A stretch of DNA of 58,515 nucleotides from a candidate division KSB1 bacterium (GTDB lineage Bacteria > Zhuqueibacterota > JdFR-76 > DREG01), in the NCBI GenBank assembly GCA_022566355.1, contig JADFJB010000011.1, positions 1 to 58,515 on the forward strand. The letters run 5' to 3'. The notes below the pieces were generated by a model. It was not told where the DNA came from. It did no database searches and was given only the letters and a program-made list of their open reading frames with translations. A program made the position numbers and the translations under genes. The first letter of the stretch is position 1. Every line of letters begins with the position of its first letter. This document shows positions 54,010-58,515 of this stretch, one piece after another.

Positions 54010-55344
54010 TTATTTTAAATAAACCATCCTCTTATTTTCAACAAAAGCACCGGCCTGCATTTTGTAGATATAATAACCAGCGCTCACATCGATGCCAAAA
54101 TCATCTTTACCATTCCAGGTAACTGTGTACTGTCCGGCTGTCTGGTATTGATCAACCAGGGATCTAATCGGCTGACCAAGAATATTGTAAACAATAATAT
54201 TAACATCAGAACTGGTAGCAATGGAATAATCAATTTGAGTTTTCGGGTTGAATGGATTTGGATAATTTTGTCCTAAGGTGAATTCTGTGGGTATTTCGTA
54301 AGATTCAGTTGGTGAAATATCAGTAATTTGACGGTCAAATTTAAAGATAAATAAACCTGATTGATCACTTACATAGATATTCCCTGAAGGCGCAAATGGA
54401 TAAACGCCAAAGGCGCCGCCAAAGCCTTCACGCGAAATGGGTGATGTATCATATTCAGCAACTACTTTGATGTTAGTTGGGTCAGAAATATCGAAAACAC
54501 GGAATCCGGAATAATAATATGAAGTAAAAGCATAATCTCCAATTATATATAAATTGTGCACAATTCCTCTTGCATCTCCCCACTCACCAACTCTTTGAGG
54601 TTCGCTAACATTGCGAATGTCCCAAACAGTAATATCCGGGAATGGATGTCTTGAGCCCTCATCCGTTATAAATAAGTAATCGCCATCTTTAGAAGTCCAG
54701 CCACTGTGATGATAAAATATAGTTGAATTGGTAATCGAGCCTATGAGGTTCGGATTGGAGATATCAGAAATATCATAAATAAATGTTCCGGGTGAACCAT
54801 GAAAATCGTATAGCCGGTTACCAATAACGGCTGCATCGTGGCCATCTGTGCCGACTCGCCATATTTGTACAGGATTTGTAGGATCATTATTCAAATCCAT
54901 TATTCGAGTACCCGGACCTGACTGAAACATGTATCCATTCTCAGAGATAAAAATGTTATGTGAAGAATTAAAAGAGCCAACTTGAACCGGCTCAGCAGGA
55001 TTGGTTAAATCGATAATGGCTCCAAATCCCCCACCACTACCGGTAACGGTATAAGCATAGTTTTTCCATACTTTGACATCAAAACCGGGAACCGATCGCA
55101 TATGAGAAACAAGAATTGGGTTTGTAGGATCAGTAACATCGAAAATCATCAAACCATTACTCAAACGGCCCATTAAGGCATATTCTTTTCCGGTATTGGG
55201 ATCAACATATCCCCAGATATCGGCACCATCAGCTGGTGCAATACTGTAAAATCCCAAAACACTTACCAGGTTATCAGCATGGACTGTGTGTGATATAATG
55301 CAGAGGTTACAGATTACGAAATACAAGAGCAGGTTTTTTTTCAT
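54010..55344 (-). CDS. Exported choice-of-anchor-B/LVIVD repeat protein with type IX-like sorting domain
   Basis: A 444-residue protein with a signal peptide (LLLYFVICNLCIISHTVHA). The body has repeats of the LVIVD/beta-propeller type in which FDVTDPTNPILV, DLTNPAEPVQVG, DISDISNPNLIG, DIRNVSEPQRVG and DISDPTNIKVVA recur at about 45-50-residue spacing (choice-of-anchor-B family). The last about 85 residues (TLGQNYPNPFNPKTQI, then ILGQPIRSLVDQYQTAGQY, then AGYYIYKMQAG) are the C-terminal sorting domain used by type IX-like secretion in FCB-type bacteria. Likely placed outside the cell; function unknown. Convergent with the GT2 pair. Confidence 0.9.
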   Translation of the reverse strand: MKKNLLLYFVICNLCIISHTVHADNLVSVLGFYSIAPADGADIWGYVDPNTGKEYALMGRLSNGLMIFDVTDPTNPILVSHMRSVPGFDVKVWKNYAYTVTGSGGGFGAIIDLTNPAEPVQVGSFNSSHNIFISENGYMFQSGPGTRIMDLNNDPTNPVQIWRVGTDGHDAAVIGNRLYDFHGSPGTFIYDISDISNPNLIGSITNSTIFYHHSGWTSKDGDYLFITDEGSRHPFPDITVWDIRNVSEPQRVGEWGDARGIVHNLYIIGDYAFTSYYYSGFRVFDISDPTNIKVVAEYDTSPISREGFGGAFGVYPFAPSGNIYVSDQSGLFIFKFDRQITDISPTESYEIPTEFTLGQNYPNPFNPKTQIDYSIATSSDVNIIVYNILGQPIRSLVDQYQTAGQYTVTWNGKDDFGIDVSAGYYIYKMQAGAFVENKRMVYLK

Positions 55345-55468
55345 AGCTATTTTCCCAGTTCTTATTGGAATATCGTTTTAACAAAGAGTTTACTCTAACG
55401 TTCAAATTAAGAAATCGTTTCAATGATATATTGCAGAACCTTGCTTATTCGGGTAATAAAATTGATGG

Positions 55469-56157
55469 TCAAATGTTTTGTGAAAATGCTAGTTTGGCTT
55501 CATGAACCATTTTTCTAACCAAATCCCTATTTTTCCTGCCGTCTTTTCCCTCAACCCCGGTGTGAACATCAACACCAGAAGGTTTAACTCGGGTTATTGC
55601 TAACCCTACATTTTGAGGATTTAGTCCTCCAGCTAAAATTACTGGATGTTTTGATTTTTCAACTAACTGTCGACTAATATTCCAATCGTAGGTTTTTTCC
55701 TGTTGCACCATCGGCTCCGGTAATTGGATCATGTGTGTCGGTAAAAATTCCTTCTACGAAAGGCGAGAATTGTGTAATGCTCTGCATTAATTCATCGATG
55801 TTATTCCTTTAACACAAAGCTCTTAATAAGTTTATATTCCGGATTAAACGTAAACAACTTCCTGATTTCCACAATAGATATCCTGCCATGGATTTGAATC
55901 ACTTCAATTCCTGTGGCTTGACAAATTTCATGAATTTGCCGTGCTTTATTGAAATATGTGATTAAAACTGCAGGTACTTGATTGCTTAATTTCTTAACGA
56001 TTTTATGAGACTTAGAAATTGTTAAATCTTTTCTATGAACAGGTAATCCGAGTGGAAAACCGATTGCATCCACTCCTTCATCCATGAGCAGTTTTGCTTC
56101 CACCCAATCCATCACACCGGCAATTTGTACGAATCCTGAATTTTTTAAAAGTTTCAT
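55469..56157 (-). pseudogene. Phosphoribosylanthranilate isomerase-like (trpF) gene with two frameshifts
   Basis: A TrpF-like barrel (about 230 residues). N-terminal piece: FVQIAGVMDWVEAKLLMDEGVDAIGFPLG and IEVIQIHG, ending in IKSFVLKE. After a one-base slip near 55805 the frame goes on as NIDELMQSITQFSPFVEGIFTDTHDPITGADGATGK. After another slip at an A6 run (about 55696; five A's would fit) it goes on as TYDWNISRQLVEKSKHPVILAGGLNPQNV to 55469. The latter motif is the phosphate site. TrpF isomerises PRA in tryptophan synthesis; no other trp genes are in the window. Two indels and no nonsense codon: broken gene or assembly error. Confidence 0.8.
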
Positions 56158-56235
56158 AATTAACCTGGATACTTCGGTAGTATCGGCACTGTCGTCCAGG
56201 AGGGATCTATTTAGACCTTTATTCTTTTTCTTTTT

Positions 56236-56291
56236 GACAGGATTAACAAGATATACTGGATTTTTATCCTGATAATCCTGTTTATCCTGTC
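56236..56291. repeat. Short palindromic repeat (GACAGGAT...ATCCTGTC)
   Basis: An imperfect inverted repeat of about 26-bp arms around a TTTT loop. The left arm begins GACAGGATTAACAAG and the right arm ends CTGTTTATCCTGTC. It lies in the gap between the trpF-like gene and the LOG gene. The motif 'GACAGGATTAACAGGATAAACAGGAT' is known as a repeat in many unrelated bacterial genomes. Confidence 0.75.
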
Positions 56292-56306
56292 TAAAAATGA
56301 GCTTGC

Positions 56307-56897
56307 TTATTTTAATACGGCAAAATCCCGGGCATCTTTATACCATGCTTCACCATTGCTTAGTGCCGGGATAATTTCATCGACAGAATCTACTACCGTC
56401 CACATTTGCAGATGTTTTTCATGCATGAAATGCTCCCGGACACACTGGTTAAGCATTTCAATACAGGGATTAAAAAATCCCTTAAGGTTAGTGATTATTA
56501 TTGGCTTACTATGTAATCCCAATCTTTTCCAGGTGATGACTTCAAGTAATTCCTCAAGTGTTCCGCATCCTCCCGGTAGTGCAACAAAAGCATCTGATTC
56601 AGAAACAATCATACTTTTGCGCTCATGCATAGTGTTTACAATATGAAGTTTAGTAATTCCCTTGTGTCCCCATTCCAGTTGTTGCATAAAATCAGGTATA
56701 ATTCCGACCACCTCTCCACCTGCGGAAATGGCACCATCAGCAAGACTTCCCATCAATCCAACTGCACCGCCGCCATAATAAGTTACAATCCCATTTTGTG
56801 CCAACTGAATGCCCAGCTTATAAGCCGCTTCCAAATAGGATTTATTACATTTATTGCTTGAAGCACAATACACACATACTCGTTTTATTTGCGCCAT
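56307..56897 (-). CDS. LOG-family protein (TIGR00730-type lysine decarboxylase-like phosphoribohydrolase)
   Basis: A 196-residue Rossmann-fold protein: VCVYCASSNKCN, GGGAVGLMGSLADGA, VNTMHERKSMI, and the signature PGGCGTLEELLEVITW. LOG proteins cut the N-glycosidic bond of nucleoside 5'-monophosphates (such as cytokinin riboside monophosphate), and many bacterial ones are of unknown role. ATG at 56897. Lone gene; no clear operon partner. Confidence 0.93.
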   Translation of the reverse strand: MAQIKRVCVYCASSNKCNKSYLEAAYKLGIQLAQNGIVTYYGGGAVGLMGSLADGAISAGGEVVGIIPDFMQQLEWGHKGITKLHIVNTMHERKSMIVSESDAFVALPGGCGTLEELLEVITWKRLGLHSKPIIITNLKGFFNPCIEMLNQCVREHFMHEKHLQMWTVVDSVDEIIPALSNGEAWYKDARDFAVLK

Positions 56898-57175
56898 TTA
56901 TTGTTCCTCACATTTTTTGGAAATTAGGTTCCGATGACAAATTTTGAAATCTATGATATCTAATTATTTGATCGATCAAATTTCTGGACCTATGTTTAAA
57001 CACAAAGTAAGATAAAATCAGCCTGTGTCTAATTCAATAAATTATTGCAGGTTGGCACACATTCCTGTACATTGCCAATACGAAATTACCAAAAGGTGAA
57101 CCTCGTATCACTTGTTGACTAAGCGCGGTTCAAAAACCGGCAAATAACATTTATTCACTAACTAGCTGCACATAA

Positions 57176-58165
57176 ATGTCAGATCGAATACTTATTATCA
57201 CGAACGGCGATAGCGCTGTTGATACACTCAAAGAAGCAGGGATTGTTGCAGATTTTCTGCCCTGGCGTGATGTTTTGCATGATGGCCCTGTACCAGCAAA
57301 TCTCACTCTAGAAGAATTATCGATCATCCGGGCTAAATTTATTTCAGAACGAGGTTGGGGTGAGTATGAAGATGCGATCAATAATTTTAAAGAACGGGAT
57401 AAAAGGTTAGCTACGTCTGGAGATTATGAAGAAGTGATCCTATGGTTCGAACACGATTTATACGATCAGCTTCAGTTGATCCAATTATTGGATTGGTTTT
57501 CGCAGCACGAATTTAAAAAAACAAAGTTAAGCATAATCTGCAAAGATGAATTCGTTGCCAATTCATCGAAAGGTCGGTTGTTAGTAAATTATTCAGATCG
57601 GAGTGAAATAACATCAAATCAACTTGCTTCGGGGTACCAAAGCTGGCTGGCGTTTTGTTCACCAAATCCAAAAAAAATAGTAGAAATAATCACCCAGGAT
57701 ATATCCTACCTACCCTACTTGCAAAGTGCATTTTTACGCTTATTGCAAGAGTATCCTGACAAAGAAAATGGCTTATCAAGAAACCAGTCACAAATCCTGA
57801 AAATCGTACAATCGAATATGACTCAACCAGGCGAAATATTTAAAGAATCGCATAAAATGGAAGAGGCTAATTATTTGGGCGATGCCTCGTTTTGGCAGCA
57901 TATGTATGGGATGAATCATTGTGATTTTCCACTTTTGCAGGCTGAAGGCAGCAAACCATTTTTTCTGCCGAGTTCATTGAATCCCGATCAAGAATTTCTG
58001 CAGCAACGATTAATTCTCACAGAACTCGGTCAACAAGTAATTCTGAATAAGACAAACTGGGTGGAGATAAATGGCATCGACAAGTGGTTGGGTGGAGTGC
58101 ATGTTACCAGGAAAACCTTGTGGTATTGGGATAACACTAAACAAATCTTGATTAAGGAAGAATAA
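57176..58165 (+). CDS. DUF1835-domain protein
   Basis: A 329-residue protein with an N-terminal DUF1835 signature: ILIITNGDSAVDTLKEAGIVADFLPWRDVLHDGPVPANLT. The middle has ILWFEHDLYDQLQLIQLLDWF and the end HVTRKTLWYWDNTKQIL. DUF1835 proteins often occur with DUF3658 and lack a firm function. ATG at 57176 follows an AT-rich 278 bp gap with no features I can place. Confidence 0.85.
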   Translation: MSDRILIITNGDSAVDTLKEAGIVADFLPWRDVLHDGPVPANLTLEELSIIRAKFISERGWGEYEDAINNFKERDKRLATSGDYEEVILWFEHDLYDQLQLIQLLDWFSQHEFKKTKLSIICKDEFVANSSKGRLLVNYSDRSEITSNQLASGYQSWLAFCSPNPKKIVEIITQDISYLPYLQSAFLRLLQEYPDKENGLSRNQSQILKIVQSNMTQPGEIFKESHKMEEANYLGDASFWQHMYGMNHCDFPLLQAEGSKPFFLPSSLNPDQEFLQQRLILTELGQQVILNKTNWVEINGIDKWLGGVHVTRKTLWYWDNTKQILIKEE

Positions 58166-58180
58166 AATTTAGCACCGAAT

Positions 58181-58223
58181 AACACCGAAAATGAACTATT
58201 AATATTCAGTGATTTTCGGTGTT
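58181..58223. repeat. Perfect 12-bp stem-loop after the DUF1835 gene
   Basis: AACACCGAAAAT at 58181-58192 and ATTTTCGGTGTT at 58212-58223 pair perfectly around a 19-base loop. No run of T's follows on the plus strand, so its role as a terminator is doubtful. Confidence 0.7.
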
Positions 58224-58281
58224 TAAAAAAGAAATCAAATGATAACATTGAAAATAGCATTTCAACTCTGTATAATCGGGG

Positions 58282-58325
58282 ATCCAGATGCCGGATGCCA
58301 GATACCAGATACCAGATGCTGGAAG
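58282..58325. repeat. Short tandem ACCAGAT/GCCAGAT repeats
   Basis: Within the last 350 gene-free bases of the window, CCAGATG, CCGGATG, CCAGATA, CCAGATA, CCAGATG occur in a row. These 7-base units are degenerate. Similar strings are common noncoding repeats in environmental bacterial genomes. The rest of 58166-58515 shows no gene. Confidence 0.55.
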
Positions 58326-58515
58326 TATCCAGTGTCGTCTTATCTCTCATTCGAATCAATTTGAGAGATGGGTTAGCAATACTTGTCGGTTTGAAATGAA
58401 GTTACTCTATAATTTACAGCCGGTTCCGAGAATAATTCTTTGTGGAAAAATCGACTTGTAAAGTCTATCTTTTTGTGATTAATCCAAAAACTATAAATTT
58501 TAAAAGTAAAAAAAT

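Noticed and set aside
1-58515. CRISPR array or known defence system
   Set aside because: No spaced direct repeats of array type and no cas genes; the only defence-linked gene seen is the decayed FRG gene, plus RecBC which is general.

Overview
This is a 58.5 kb stretch of an AT-rich chromosome (roughly 36-38% GC by eye) from a Gram-negative-type bacterium. Secreted and outer-membrane-type proteins are frequent. One exported protein (54010-55344) ends in the 'NYPNPFNP...' plus '..AGYYIYKMQAG..' C-terminal sorting domain used with type IX-like secretion, and there is a GWxTD-domain lipoprotein/exoprotein-like gene. Together these point to the FCB side of the tree, most like Calditrichota/KSB1-type lineages; this is an inference from protein style, not a phylogeny.

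Layout. 1-6780 (-): recC followed by recB, the latter running off the left edge. 7248-8804 (+): an exported protein made of two tandem beta-barrel-like halves. 9277-10009: a decayed FRG-domain gene of higher GC. 10201-16113 (+): a five-gene amine-utilisation cluster (broken ethanolamine-type permease, glutamine-synthetase-like ligase, class-I amidotransferase-type gamma-glutamyl hydrolase, SDR, aldehyde dehydrogenase), followed by a K+ channel with a zinc ribbon. 17008-19944: a coiled-coil membrane protein, a CusF-like lipoprotein, a GT2 and a YqaA-type membrane protein. 19950-25575: tRNA-Pro(CGG), leuS, a TPR protein and proS. 26500-27560: three tRNA-Arg-like sequences, only one intact, around a frameshifted membrane-protein gene. 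28452-33245 (-): three exported hydrolases (esterase-like, M20, M28). 33496-34932: an ECF sigma factor divergent from a single-pass membrane protein and a CpxP/CnrX-like periplasmic protein, followed by the ruins of a histidine kinase.

35753-50632 is mostly minus-strand housekeeping: miaA, mutL, an MBL-fold hydrolase, an ETF:quinone oxidoreductase, rny, def, a CaCA-type exchanger, queG, a homocysteine methyltransferase-MTHFR fusion and a dipeptide epimerase. A repeat nest lies between def and the exchanger. 50803-58165 holds mazG, two GT2 membrane glycosyltransferases, a choice-of-anchor-B exported protein, a frameshifted trpF-like gene, a LOG-family gene and a DUF1835 gene, with palindromic repeats scattered between them.

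The most interesting unit is the amine cluster. A gamma-glutamylation route that takes an amino-alcohol (ethanolamine is the best fit) to gamma-glutamyl-glycine and then glutamate plus glycine would explain why the cluster has a ligase, an alcohol-type dehydrogenase, an aldehyde dehydrogenase and a gamma-glutamyl hydrolase but no amine oxidase. Its permease is shattered by at least five reading-frame changes, and the hydrolase has no ordinary start codon for its conserved N-terminus. The window holds six broken loci in all, so either the genome is shedding genes or the assembly carries indel errors; both possibilities are kept open below.
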